DNA from: Caulobacter rhizosphaerae
Lineage (GTDB): Bacteria > Pseudomonadota > Alphaproteobacteria > Caulobacterales > Caulobacteraceae
Length of the DNA stretch: 64,000 nucleotides
Direction: 5' to 3'
Assembly: GCF_010977555.1 (NCBI RefSeq)
Contig: NZ_CP048815.1
Span: forward strand, 2,472,501-2,536,500
The notes under the pieces are model-generated. The model searched no databases. It saw nothing but the letters and a program-made list of their open reading frames with translations, and had not been told where the DNA came from. Each line of letters opens with the position of its first letter. The first letter of the stretch is position 1. Below are positions 16,719 to 26,400 of the stretch, in pieces. Both the position numbers and the translations under genes were made by a program.

Positions 16719-17225
16719 TAGCCCGAGCTTGCTGGACCCGACATGTCCCGACCATCATGCGTGTGGTCTGTACATCCTCGACCTTTGCATAGGGCGGACG
16801 CCGACCGAGCGATGGTTGGACACCGGCGCCTGTATGAGGCGAGGCCGCCTCATACAGGCGCATAGCCGCCCGATTGGTCGGAGCCCTGGGACGTGGCCGA
16901 TCTGGACCCTGGAAATAGGCGCGACCGACGTCCTGAGACGCCATTGCCTCCTAGGCTTATCGCGCCGGCGCCTAGACCTTCGAAGGGGGAGGGCAGTCCC
17001 TTTCGCGAGATAGGCGAGGTCCTGAAGATCGAACATCCTTCTTCGCATGGGCCGTCGTGGCGCCGGAGATTTCCATGCTCAAGACTTTCCAAACCCTGTC
17101 GCTCACCGCCCCCCAGCCCGCCGCCAAGGCGGTCCTGATAGCGACCCGGCTCGGCGGACGTTGACGCGACGTCCTCCCGACGGCCTGTCGGCGCCGCCGA
17201 TCTCCGGCCATGAACGCAGAAGACG
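16719..17225. other. Intergenic stretch without a recognised gene
   Basis: This 500-base stretch holds the long hairpin at 16826-16861 but no gene I can support. A 29-codon plus-strand frame (ATG 17075, stop 17162-17164) has a GGAGA ribosome site and encodes MLKTFQTLSLTAPQPAAKAV plus a short tail; it may be a tiny gene or the start of a truncated one. Several arginine-rich frames are composition artefacts. Confidence 0.4.
16826..16861. repeat. Perfect 16-bp-arm inverted repeat
   Basis: The arms 16826-16841 (GCGCCTGTATGAGGCG) and 16846-16861 are exact reverse complements separated by only AGGC. No T-run follows on either strand, so it is not a standard terminator. It is isolated between the small orphan gene and the nitrobindin-like gene. 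Confidence 0.85.
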
Positions 17226-17930
17226 ATGATCAAATTTCCCGACGACATCTTCTCCGAACCCGAGGACGTGGATCCCGACACGCTGGCCAACCTGGGCCCT
17301 CTGCGACGGCTGGCCGGCGTGTGGGAGGGCCGCAAGGGCGTTGACCTGAATCCCAAGGCCGAGGGGCCTGAGCGGCGCGACTACCTCGAACGCATCGAGA
17401 TGCAGCCGATCGATCCCCAGGCGAACGGGCCGCAGCTCTTCTACGGCCTGCGCTACCATGTCCACATCGTCGCCTCGGACGAGGAGACGACCTTCCATGA
17501 CCAGGTCGGCTATTGGCTTTGGGAGCCGGCCACCGGACTCATCATGCAGACCCTGGCCCTGCCGCGTGGGCAGGTGGCGCTTGCCAAGGGGCGGACAACG
17601 CCGAACGGCTCAGGCCTCGTCGTCAGGGCCGAGCGGGGCGGGCCTGGCTATGGGATCTGCTCGACCGACTTCCTGGAATGGGCTTTTCGGACGGACTCCT
17701 ACGAACTCGATGTGCGGTTCGGCGCCGATGGCGGATGGTCGTACGTCTCCACGACCATGCTCCAGGTCCGGGGGCGAAGCGCGCCCTTTCGCCACGTCGA
17801 CGGCAACAGCTTGCATAAGGTCGCCGAGCCTCGGCCCAATCCCCTGGCGCGGATCACGACGGGCGACGCGACCCTCGTGGAGGCGCACGGCTTCATTTCG
17901 CTAGGCGGCGACCTCGAACGCCCTGCCTAG
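17226..17930 (+). CDS. Nitrobindin/THAP4-like beta-barrel protein
   Basis: A 234-residue protein that looks like the FABP-like haem-binding barrel family (nitrobindin/THAP4 C-terminal type). Signs are the LGPLRRLAGVWEGRKGVDLN opening with the G-x-W-x-G motif, YHVHIVASDEETTFHDQVGYW strand pairs, EPATGLIMQTLALPRG, and a long barrel strand pattern to the end. Some members bind ferric haem through a C-terminal His and react with nitric oxide; His near VEAHGFI at the C-terminus could play that part, but this is inference. No signal peptide. The barrel is longer than the common 160-residue form because of an N-terminal extension and an internal loop. Confidence 0.65.
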   Translation: MIKFPDDIFSEPEDVDPDTLANLGPLRRLAGVWEGRKGVDLNPKAEGPERRDYLERIEMQPIDPQANGPQLFYGLRYHVHIVASDEETTFHDQVGYWLWEPATGLIMQTLALPRGQVALAKGRTTPNGSGLVVRAERGGPGYGICSTDFLEWAFRTDSYELDVRFGADGGWSYVSTTMLQVRGRSAPFRHVDGNSLHKVAEPRPNPLARITTGDATLVEAHGFISLGGDLERPA

Positions 17931-18039
17931 CTGGCCCTCGCCTGATCAATGCGATGCAGCTTCGATCAGCTTGGGCGCCTCATGAGGTGGCCTGCCAAGA
18001 TCTAATGGAGGCGAGCGGGAGGGCTTGGCTAGCGTCGAG

Positions 18040-18052
18040 CGTGAAATTCACG
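18040..18052. promoter_or_regulatory. Small perfect palindrome upstream of 18127 gene
   Basis: CGTGAAATTCACG reads the same on both strands around its centre, about 80 bases before the ATG at 18127, and could be a repressor site. The evidence is the symmetry alone. Confidence 0.25.
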
Positions 18053-18126
18053 AACTGTTTGTAACTAGCGCATATGTTGTGAATTGGATTTGTATGGTGT
18101 TCGCGCGAGTCGAGCGGAGAAGCGTG

Positions 18127-18789
18127 ATGGTTGATGCGATTGGCGCCACGTCGTTGCTCGCCCTGAAGGCGCGGATGGTGGGGCTGAGCGCGGCCACGGC
18201 CGAGGCGGGTCCCAGTTCGGCGGTGACCCCCGCGAACACGGCTCCAATCCCGCCGTCGCCCGCGACCAAACACAGTACGTCGGCCTCTGCGACACCGTCC
18301 TATCCGCGCGGCTCGGTCGAGTCCGAGAACGTCCAGATGGCGACGGGTATGGCCAAGGCCGCGCGCACCAACATCGAGACCCTGAATATCGGCGTCAGTT
18401 CCTACAACGGCGCCACGCGCCTGCTGGCCGACAAGAACTACATCGAGGACCTGCGGGCCCGGGGGGGCGACAAGGTCGTCGACCTGTTCATTCGCAGCCA
18501 TCAACAAATTCAGCGCGGGGCGATGATGCTGATGAACGGGGCGTCCGGGAAGATGGCGCAGGAGTTCACGATCACCGGCACGCCGCTGTCGAAGGCGGAC
18601 GATGGTTCCTTCAAGGTCGGCGACTATGTCCAGTCAACCGGCGGCGAAGGCTGGTCGGTGTCGGTCAAGTCGGATGGGAAGGCCTTGGCGATCGCCAACG
18701 GCGTCGATGTCAGCGCCCAGATCGATGACTCCAGCTCCTCCGGCTTCAAGTGGTCGGCGCTCGGCCAGTCCATCAACATCGAAGCTTGA
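18127..18789 (+). CDS. Unrecognised protein (220 aa) upstream of RTX giant
   Basis: A protein of 220 residues from the ATG at 18127, which has a GGAGAAG ribosome site; an in-frame start at 18025 would add a poor-looking 34-residue extension. The N-terminal 70 residues are Ala/Ser/Pro/Thr-rich, like the beginning of FlaEY. A helical middle follows (ARTNIETLNIGVSSYNGATR, KVVDLFIRSHQQIQRGAMML), then a C-terminal strand-rich part (FKVGDYVQSTGGEGWSVSVK). There is no signal peptide or membrane helix. I do not know the family. It lies 157 bp before the giant RTX gene, same strand, but a separate promoter candidate lies between them. Confidence 0.65.
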   Translation: MVDAIGATSLLALKARMVGLSAATAEAGPSSAVTPANTAPIPPSPATKHSTSASATPSYPRGSVESENVQMATGMAKAARTNIETLNIGVSSYNGATRLLADKNYIEDLRARGGDKVVDLFIRSHQQIQRGAMMLMNGASGKMAQEFTITGTPLSKADDGSFKVGDYVQSTGGEGWSVSVKSDGKALAIANGVDVSAQIDDSSSSGFKWSALGQSINIEA

Positions 18790-18831
18790 GGTCGTATTCG
18801 GAAAAATTGCCTCTTAGGCTGCATTTTTCAC

Positions 18832-18860
18832 TGGACGCGATTTGAGGGCCTTATAGTCTA
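18832..18860 (+). promoter_or_regulatory. Candidate housekeeping promoter of RTX gene
   Basis: TGGACGC (18832-18838) resembles the Caulobacter -35 TTGACGC. About 10 bases later CCTTATAGTC loosely resembles the -10 GCTANAWC. It lies 90 bases before the start of the giant gene. Confidence 0.3.
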
Positions 18861-18946
18861 GGTTGCGCTTGTCCGGGCGCTTCGTAGTGAAGTAATTTGG
18901 TCGCACAGTTCGTGCCGCCCCGCCCCGATGTCATCGGAGGCGCGCC

Positions 18947-21900
18947 ATGTACGTCAAGACTCTGGATTCGGGCGATAATACGTATCTTGGCGATGAGGGT
19001 TCGCCGGATTTTGTTGACCTCATCTTTGGCGGCGACGGCGATGACTACATCGCGGGCGGAGTCGACGACGACACGCTGTATGGGCAGAACGGCGATGACA
19101 CCCTGCACGGCGGCTTCAACAATGACTTCCTTTCGGGGGGCGCGGGCGCCGACTGGCTCTACGGCGACACGGGCGACGACACCGTCTTCGGCGGAACCGG
19201 CGCCGACCGGCTGTTCGGCGGTCGCGGCACGGATTATCTGAGCGGCGAGGACGGCGACGACACCTTCTATGTCGACAGCGCCGATGGGGTGTTTTTCGAC
19301 ACCTACAACGGGGGAGCCGGCTTCGACACGATCATGGCGTCGTCTACGATCTACGCCGAGGCGATCTACGGCGTCGAGAAGATCGACATCGGTGGCCTAA
19401 CCTCTACCGAACTTCAGTTCAGCGCCGCCGATACGACGGTGGATCTGACCGGAGTGAATACGACCGCCCTCGTCATCATCCGCACCGGCGCGGGCGCCGA
19501 CCACCTGATCGACAACGACTCCAGCCATGTGTTGTTCGGCGACGACGGCGCTGACGTGCTGATCGCGCGCGGCGGCGACGACCTCCTGCTGGGCGGCGCT
19601 GGCGATGACGACCTGGACGGCGGCGACGGCGAGGACACGTTCTACTTCCTCGGCACGAGCGGCGGGTTTGATCGCATCTCGGGCGGCGCTGGTGTTGAGG
19701 ACACCATAACGGTCGGCGACGGTGCGGGCGGCATGGCCGGCGACGGCACGGTCATCGGCCTGTCGTCCGTGGGCGGCATCGAGGTGATCAGCGCCGGCGG
19801 CTTCCTCAACGTGGTGATCGCGGGCGATGCGACGGACAACGTCTTCGACTTGTCGACCACCTTGCTGGTCGGGATCGGCTCGATCAATGGGGGCGACGGA
19901 TCGGACTGGATCGTCGGCAGTATGTCCTCCAGCGATGTCATCAACGGCGACGCCGGCAACGACTTCCTGGCCGGGGGCGACGGCGACGACCTGCTGGACG
20001 GCGGGACAGGCGACGATACGGCCTTCTTCCTGGGCAACGAGACCGACTACAGCGTGGTCACTGTGGGCGGAGTGACCACGGTCACCGATCTGCGCGACCC
20101 CGCGCTGACCCTGGAGTTCGATGGCCAGGACACCCTGACGAACGTCGAGTTCCTGCTGTTCGCCGACGCGCTGGTGACGATTGGCGCGCCGTCGAACGTG
20201 GCGCCAAGCGATCCGGTCGACGTCAACGCGGCGGCCAACGCCATCTCCGAGGACACCGTCAACGGCGCCGTGGTCGGCGGCCTGACCCTATCCTCGACCG
20301 ACACGGCCGGCGACAGCCGCGTCTATCAACTGGTCGACGACGCGGGCGGGCGGTTCGCCATCAACGCCGCGACCGGCGTGGTCAGTGTCGCCAACGCCGC
20401 CCTGATCGACTACGAGACGGCCACGTCCCACGATATTCAGGTGCGGGTGTTCGACGGCCTGGCCTATTCGGCGACCGTCACCTTCACGATCAACGTCACC
20501 GACTTCCTCGAGAACGTCACCTATACCGGCACCAGCGGCGCCGACACCAAGGCGGCCGACACCAACGCCCGCTGGACGATGTCGGGCCTTGCGGGCGCCG
20601 ACGTCTTGACGGGCGCGGGCAAGGACGACGTGCTGATCGGCGGCGCGGGCGACGACACCCTGAACGGCGGGGCGGGCGCGGACCTTTTCCTGTTCGACGG
20701 GACGGGCGAGGGCTTTGACGCGATCGTCGGCGGTGCGGACGCCGACACCATCCGCGCGGAGTCCGACGGCACGGTAATCGGCCTGCGCTCACTGTCCGGC
20801 GTCGAGACCATCTCGGCCGGCGGACACGCCAACGTCTCGATCGCCGGCTCGGCGGGCGCCGACACGTTGGACCTTTCGGCCGTAGTCCTGGACGGCATCA
20901 CCGCGCCGATCGACCTGGGGGCGGGCGCCGACACCTTCACCGGCACGGCGGACGCGGACCTGGTCATCGGTGGGACGGGGGCCGACACCCTGAACGGCGG
21001 GGCTGGGGCCGACATCTTCCTGGTCAACACCTTCACGGTCGAGGCCGACACCTATAACGGCGGCGGCGGCGTCGACCAAATCCTGGCCACCGCCGACAAC
21101 GTGGTCATCGGCCTCAAGAGCAGCGGGCTCTCCGGGATCGAACTGATCTCTAGCGGCGGCTTCGCCAATGTGGTGGTCGCCGGCGGCGCGACGGGCGACA
21201 TCCTGAACTTCACCGGCGTGGCGCTGGACGGCGTTGCAGAGATCCAGGGCGGCGCAGGCGCCGACACCATCACCGGCTCGTCGGGCGTCGATGTCATCGA
21301 CGGCGGTAATGACGGCGACACCATCCATGGCGGGGCGGGCGACGACATCATCATCGGCGGCCGGGTCTCGGGCAACAGCGGCAACGACCTGCTGTATGGC
21401 GACGACGGCGACGACACCTTCCTGTTCTTCGTCAATCCGCAGGTGGATTCCTATTATGGCGGCAATGGCTGGGACAAGATCCAGGCCGGCCAGGCGGGCG
21501 TGCAACTCAACATCGGCTTGGGTCCCAGCGTCAGCGCGACCCTGCAGGTGGAGGAGATCTCGGCGGGCGGCTTCACGGGCGTCTCGATCGCTTTGCAGGA
21601 CCGCTACACCGGCAGTTCATGGCTGGGTCAGACACTGGACTTCTCGGCGGTCAAGCTGACCGGCATCGCCTATCTGGCCGGCACCCTGGGCGCGGACAAC
21701 ATCATCACCGGGGCCGACGACGACACCGTCGTGGGCGGCGACAGCGCGGACGTGATCCAGACCGGCGCTGGTGCTGACTATCTGCGCGGCGACGCGGGCA
21801 ATGACACCCTGCGCGGCGGCCTGGGCAATGACACCTTGATCGGTGGCGTGGGCGACGACTCCAGCTTCGGCGACGACGGCGACGACGTCTTCAGTTTCAC

Positions 21901-24900
21901 GGGCACGGGTCTGGGCTACGACGCGGTCACCGGCGGGGCCGGCGATGACGTGATCACCGCCCTGGCCAACGGCACGGTGATCGGCCTGCGCAGCTTCAGC
22001 GAGATCGAGACCATCACCGCCGGCGGCTTCACCGGCGTATCGATCCTGGGCTCGACCGGGGCTGACTTGCTCGACTTCTCCACGGTTTCGGTGGTCGGCA
22101 TCTCGACCTTCAACGCCGGCGCGGGGGCCGACATCCTGATCGGCACGGCGGCGGCCGACACCATCCTGGGCGGCGACGGCGACGACATCCTGGCTGGCGG
22201 GGACGGCGACGACGTGTTCCAGTTCACCGGAACCACCAACGGCGCCGACGCCATCAACGGCGGCAACGGCGTCGACACGGTCACGGCCCTGGCGGCCAAC
22301 ACCATCATCGGCCTGTCCAGCTTCAGCAGTGTCGAGCTGATCACCAGCGGCGGTTTCGCCGGCGTGACCATCGCCGGCTCGGCCAACGGCGACGTGCTGG
22401 ACTTCTCGACCACGACCCTGAGCGGGATCGGCAAGATCGACGGCGGCGCGGGCAACGACACCATCACCGGCACGGCTGCGGCCGACATCCTGCTCGGCTC
22501 GGGCGGCGACGACACGCTGGTCGGCGGGCAGGGGAACGACAGCTTCCAGTTCACCGGCGCGGCCAACGGGGCCGACATCATCGATGGCGGCGATGGGACC
22601 GACACCCTCGTCGCCCTGGCGGCCAGCACGGTGATCGGCCTGGCCAGCTTCACCAACATCGAGGCGATCTCCTCGGGCGGCTTCGCCGGCGTGTCGATCG
22701 CCGGCTCGGTCAACGCTGACAATCTGGACTTCTCGGCGGTGACCCTGACCGGCGTCACCAAGATCGACGGCGGGGCGGGCAACGACACCATTACCGGCAC
22801 GGCGGCGGCCGACGTCATCCTCGGTTCGGGCGGCGACGACGTGCTGAACGGCGGCGACGGCGCCGACAGCTTCCAGTACACCGGCGCGGCCAACGGCTTC
22901 GACACGATCGTCGGCGGCAATGGAACCGACACCCTCAAGGCCCTGGCGGCCAGCACTGTGATCGGCCTGACCAGCTTCTCCGGCTTCGAGGCCATCGACG
23001 CCACCGGCTTCGCCGGCGTCTCGGTGGTGCTGGGCGGCGGCGACGACCTGATCGACCTGACGGTGGTGACCGCCACCAACCTCGCCGCGATCAGCGGCGG
23101 GGCGGGGGCGGACACCTTCGTCGGCTCGTCGGCCAACGACACCTTCAACGGCGACGACGGCGACGACGCCTTCTTCGCCAGCGCCGGAGCCGACGCCTAT
23201 GCCGGCGGCCTGGGCAATGACAGCCTCAAGGCCACGGCCAACAACCAGGTCATCAGCCTGCGCTCGATCGCCGGCGTCGAGATCATCACCGCCAACGGCT
23301 TCACCGGCGTCACCCTCGCCGGAACCACCGCGGCGGATACGCTGGACCTGTCGTCCACCACCCTGGTCGGGATCGGCAAGATCGACGGCGGGGCGGGCAA
23401 TGACGTGATCATCGGCACGGCCGGCGCCGACGTGCTCGACGGCGGCGCGAACGACGATACGCTAAACGGCGGCGACGGCGACGACGTCATCACCTACGGC
23501 CCTTCCGGCGGCATCGACGCGGTCAACGGCGGCAACGGCGCCGACGTGCTGCAGGCGACGGCCGCCAACCTGACGATCACGGTCTCCAGCCTGACCAATG
23601 TCGAGACGGTCACCGCCAACGGCTTCGCCAATGTGATCCTGGGCGGCGGCGCCAACGCCGACCTGATCGACCTGTCCTCGACGGTCCTGGTCGGCATAGG
23701 CCGGATCGACGGCGCGGCCGGCAATGACACGATCCTCGGCTCGGCCGCCGCCGACATCATCATCGGCGGACTGGGCGACGACACCCTGGCTGGCGGGGAC
23801 GGCGACGACGTGTTCCAGTTCACCGGAACCACCAACGGCGCCGACGCCATCAACGGCGGCAACGGCGTCGACACGGTCACGGCCCTGGCGGCCAACACCA
23901 TCATCGGCCTGTCCAGCTTCAGCAGTGTCGAGCTGATCACCAGCGGCGGTTTCGCCGGCGTGACCATCGCCGGCTCGGCCAACGGCGACGTGCTGGACTT
24001 CTCGACCACGACCCTGAGCGGGATCGGCAAGATCGACGGCGGCGCGGGCAACGACACCATCACCGGCACGGCTGCGGCCGACATCCTGCTCGGCTCGGGC
24101 GGCGACGACACGCTGGTCGGCGGGCAGGGGAACGACAGCTTCCAGTTCACCGGCGCGGCCAACGGGGCCGACATCATCGATGGCGGCGATGGGACCGACA
24201 CCCTCGTCGCCCTGGCGGCCAGCACGGTGATCGGCCTGGCCAGCTTCACCAACATCGAGGCGATCTCCTCGGGCGGCTTCGCCGGCGTGTCGATCGCCGG
24301 CTCGGTCAACGCTGACAATCTGGACTTCTCGGCGGTGACCCTGACCGGCGTCACCAAGATCGACGGCGGGGCGGGCAACGACACCATTACCGGCACGGCG
24401 GCGGCCGACGTCATCCTCGGTTCGGGCGGCGACGACGTGCTGAACGGCGGCGACGGCGCCGACAGCTTCCAGTACACCGGCGCGGCCAACGGCTTCGACA
24501 CGATCGTCGGCGGCAATGGAACCGACACCCTCAAGGCCCTGGCGGCCAGCACTGTGATCGGCCTGACCAGCTTCTCCGGCTTCGAGGCCATCGACGCCAC
24601 CGGCTTCGCCGGCGTCTCGGTGGTGCTGGGCGGCGGCGACGACCTGATCGACCTGACGGTGGTGACCGCCACCAACCTCGCCGCGATCAGCGGCGGGGCG
24701 GGGGCGGACACCTTCGTCGGCTCGTCGGCCAACGACACCTTCAACGGCGACGACGGCGACGACGCCTTCTTCGCCAGCGCCGGAGCCGACGCCTATGCCG
24801 GCGGCCTGGGCAATGACAGCCTCAAGGCCACGGCCAACAACCAGGTCATCAGCCTGCGCTCGATCGCCGGCGTCGAGATCATCACCGCCAACGGCTTCAC

Positions 24901-26380
24901 CGGCGTCACCCTCGCCGGAACCACCGCGGCGGAGACCTTCAACTTCGCCGGCCTCACCTTGAGCGGCATCGACAGCATCGACGGCGGGGCGGGCAATGAC
25001 GTGATCACCGGCACGGCCGGCGCGGAGGTCATCATCGGCGGCGTCGGCGATGACACCCTGGCGGGCGGCGACGGCGATGACGTCTTCCGTTTCGGCGGCG
25101 CGGGCCTGGGCACCGATACGATCAACGGCGGGTTGGGCTATGACAGCCTCGTGGCGACGGCCAATGGCACGGTGATCGGCGTCGGGGTCCTGAGCGGGAT
25201 CGAGGCGATCTCGGCCGGTGGTTTCACCGGCGTCAGCCTGGCAGGTTCGACGGTCGCTGATCTGTGGGACTTCTCGGGCGTCGCCTTGAGCGGGATCGGC
25301 CTCATTGATGGCGGAGCGGGCAACGACAACATCACGGGCACCGCCGATGCGGACCTTCTGCAGGGTTCGGCCGGCGATGACATCCTGAACGGCGGAGCGG
25401 GCGACGATACGTTCTTCTACACCGCCGCGGCGAATGGCCTGGACACCGTGTCGGGCGGCCTGGGTTACGACACGCTGAAGGCGACGGCGGCGGGGGCGGT
25501 GATCGGCTTGGCCTTGTTCTCCGGCCTGGAGTCGATCACCGCCAACGGTTTCGCCGGGGTCAGCATCACCGGAACCAGCGTGGCCGACACCCTGGACTTT
25601 TCGGGGACTACCCTGACCGGCATCACCAAGATCGATGGCGGGACCGGCAACGACACCATCACCGGTTCGGCCGGGGATGACGTCATCTATGGCGGCTTCG
25701 GACTGGACACCATCTACGCCGGCGGCGGCAACGACACGATCGGCGTGGTCGCCATCGAGGCCGGGCAGAACGCGGACTTCCTGGTCGACGGCGGCGCGGG
25801 CTTCGACACCGTCGTCGCCGTGCAGACGGGCGGCATCTACATGCTGGGTTTCACCGGGATCGAGGCGTTCTCGAACAACGGTTTCGCCAACGTCTACATC
25901 TGCGGCTGGACCAACGGGGCCGAAAACTTCGACTTCTCGAACGCGACCCTGACCGGCATCAGCTACATCACCGGCCAGGGCGGCAACGACACGATCATCG
26001 GCTCGGCCGGCGCCGACAAGATCATGCTCAGCCTGGGCCAGGACGTCCTGACCGGCGGCGGCGGGGCCGATATCTTCTTCATGGAGACGGCCACCGACAG
26101 CACGGTGGGCGCCGCTCACGACGTGATCACCGACTTCCTTGTCGGAACCGATCATGTCGACCTGACGACACTGGACGCCAGGACCAATGTCTCGGGCAAC
26201 CAGGCCTTCACCTTCATTGGCAACGCGGCGTTCTCGAACCTCTCGGGCGAGCTCCGCGCGGACTATTCCGATCCGCTTCATACGATGGTCTACGGTGACG
26301 TCAACGGAGACGGCGTCGCCGATTTCGCGATCGAACTGGCGGGTTCCGCCTCGCTGTCGAGCGGCGACTTTTTCCTCTAG
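18947..26380 (+). CDS. Giant RTX-repeat secreted protein (2,477 aa)
   Basis: The ATG at 18947 follows a clear GGAGG. There is no N-terminal signal peptide, as expected for type I secretion. Residues 1-400 and most of the rest are glycine/aspartate nonapeptide (GGxGxDxUx) calcium-binding repeats. Residues about 420-520 form a cadherin-like domain (GDSRVYQLVDDAGGRFAINA, then DYETATSHDIQVRVFDG). From residue about 240 a second repeat type alternates with the RTX blocks: V/IExIxAxGFxxVxIxG...DxLDFSxxxLxGI, about 18 times, with a period near 106 residues. The last 110 residues (AHDVITDFLVGTDHVDLTTL to DFFL) match the serralysin-type C-terminal secretion domain. No type I exporter genes are in the window. 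It is probably a surface or adhesion protein. It contains a large internal duplication. Confidence 0.93.
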   Translation: MYVKTLDSGDNTYLGDEGSPDFVDLIFGGDGDDYIAGGVDDDTLYGQNGDDTLHGGFNNDFLSGGAGADWLYGDTGDDTVFGGTGADRLFGGRGTDYLSGEDGDDTFYVDSADGVFFDTYNGGAGFDTIMASSTIYAEAIYGVEKIDIGGLTSTELQFSAADTTVDLTGVNTTALVIIRTGAGADHLIDNDSSHVLFGDDGADVLIARGGDDLLLGGAGDDDLDGGDGEDTFYFLGTSGGFDRISGGAGVEDTITVGDGAGGMAGDGTVIGLSSVGGIEVISAGGFLNVVIAGDATDNVFDLSTTLLVGIGSINGGDGSDWIVGSMSSSDVINGDAGNDFLAGGDGDDLLDGGTGDDTAFFLGNETDYSVVTVGGVTTVTDLRDPALTLEFDGQDTLTNVEFLLFADALVTIGAPSNVAPSDPVDVNAAANAISEDTVNGAVVGGLTLSSTDTAGDSRVYQLVDDAGGRFAINAATGVVSVANAALIDYETATSHDIQVRVFDGLAYSATVTFTINVTDFLENVTYTGTSGADTKAADTNARWTMSGLAGADVLTGAGKDDVLIGGAGDDTLNGGAGADLFLFDGTGEGFDAIVGGADADTIRAESDGTVIGLRSLSGVETISAGGHANVSIAGSAGADTLDLSAVVLDGITAPIDLGAGADTFTGTADADLVIGGTGADTLNGGAGADIFLVNTFTVEADTYNGGGGVDQILATADNVVIGLKSSGLSGIELISSGGFANVVVAGGATGDILNFTGVALDGVAEIQGGAGADTITGSSGVDVIDGGNDGDTIHGGAGDDIIIGGRVSGNSGNDLLYGDDGDDTFLFFVNPQVDSYYGGNGWDKIQAGQAGVQLNIGLGPSVSATLQVEEISAGGFTGVSIALQDRYTGSSWLGQTLDFSAVKLTGIAYLAGTLGADNIITGADDDTVVGGDSADVIQTGAGADYLRGDAGNDTLRGGLGNDTLIGGVGDDSSFGDDGDDVFSFTGTGLGYDAVTGGAGDDVITALANGTVIGLRSFSEIETITAGGFTGVSILGSTGADLLDFSTVSVVGISTFNAGAGADILIGTAAADTILGGDGDDILAGGDGDDVFQFTGTTNGADAINGGNGVDTVTALAANTIIGLSSFSSVELITSGGFAGVTIAGSANGDVLDFSTTTLSGIGKIDGGAGNDTITGTAAADILLGSGGDDTLVGGQGNDSFQFTGAANGADIIDGGDGTDTLVALAASTVIGLASFTNIEAISSGGFAGVSIAGSVNADNLDFSAVTLTGVTKIDGGAGNDTITGTAAADVILGSGGDDVLNGGDGADSFQYTGAANGFDTIVGGNGTDTLKALAASTVIGLTSFSGFEAIDATGFAGVSVVLGGGDDLIDLTVVTATNLAAISGGAGADTFVGSSANDTFNGDDGDDAFFASAGADAYAGGLGNDSLKATANNQVISLRSIAGVEIITANGFTGVTLAGTTAADTLDLSSTTLVGIGKIDGGAGNDVIIGTAGADVLDGGANDDTLNGGDGDDVITYGPSGGIDAVNGGNGADVLQATAANLTITVSSLTNVETVTANGFANVILGGGANADLIDLSSTVLVGIGRIDGAAGNDTILGSAAADIIIGGLGDDTLAGGDGDDVFQFTGTTNGADAINGGNGVDTVTALAANTIIGLSSFSSVELITSGGFAGVTIAGSANGDVLDFSTTTLSGIGKIDGGAGNDTITGTAAADILLGSGGDDTLVGGQGNDSFQFTGAANGADIIDGGDGTDTLVALAASTVIGLASFTNIEAISSGGFAGVSIAGSVNADNLDFSAVTLTGVTKIDGGAGNDTITGTAAADVILGSGGDDVLNGGDGADSFQYTGAANGFDTIVGGNGTDTLKALAASTVIGLTSFSGFEAIDATGFAGVSVVLGGGDDLIDLTVVTATNLAAISGGAGADTFVGSSANDTFNGDDGDDAFFASAGADAYAGGLGNDSLKATANNQVISLRSIAGVEIITANGFTGVTLAGTTAAETFNFAGLTLSGIDSIDGGAGNDVITGTAGAEVIIGGVGDDTLAGGDGDDVFRFGGAGLGTDTINGGLGYDSLVATANGTVIGVGVLSGIEAISAGGFTGVSLAGSTVADLWDFSGVALSGIGLIDGGAGNDNITGTADADLLQGSAGDDILNGGAGDDTFFYTAAANGLDTVSGGLGYDTLKATAAGAVIGLALFSGLESITANGFAGVSITGTSVADTLDFSGTTLTGITKIDGGTGNDTITGSAGDDVIYGGFGLDTIYAGGGNDTIGVVAIEAGQNADFLVDGGAGFDTVVAVQTGGIYMLGFTGIEAFSNNGFANVYICGWTNGAENFDFSNATLTGISYITGQGGNDTIIGSAGADKIMLSLGQDVLTGGGGADIFFMETATDSTVGAAHDVITDFLVGTDHVDLTTLDARTNVSGNQAFTFIGNAAFSNLSGELRADYSDPLHTMVYGDVNGDGVADFAIELAGSASLSSGDFFL
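22189..23337 (+). repeat. First copy of 1,149-bp internal duplication
   Basis: This block of the RTX gene recurs at 23785-24933, exactly 1,596 bases (532 codons) downstream. The protein copies are identical over about 383 residues, and the DNA looked identical at every point I compared, including rare codons such as the ATTACC at 22790 and its partner. Identity ends abruptly on both sides (ATCCTGGC versus CACCCTGGC upstream; GCGGATACG versus GCGGAGACC downstream). Confidence 0.9.
23785..24933 (+). repeat. Second copy of 1,149-bp internal duplication
   Basis: Partner of 22189-23337. The two copies are separated by 447 bases of diverged repeat. The 532-codon offset equals about five 106-residue units, so the reading frame and the repeat phase are preserved. 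Confidence 0.9.
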
Positions 26381-26400
26381 TTGAACCGCCGACAGCGCGA

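Noticed and set aside
16719-17225. A tRNA or other stable RNA gene at the long hairpin
   Set aside because: No cloverleaf, T-loop or terminator could be found around it.
22189-24933. The long duplication as a mobile element
   Set aside because: There is no transposase, no terminal inverted repeat and no target duplication; the ends fall inside coding repeats in frame.
18947-26380. A CRISPR array in the regular repeats of the RTX gene
   Set aside because: The repeats are coding, degenerate and keep the reading frame; no spacer-repeat structure or cas genes are present.
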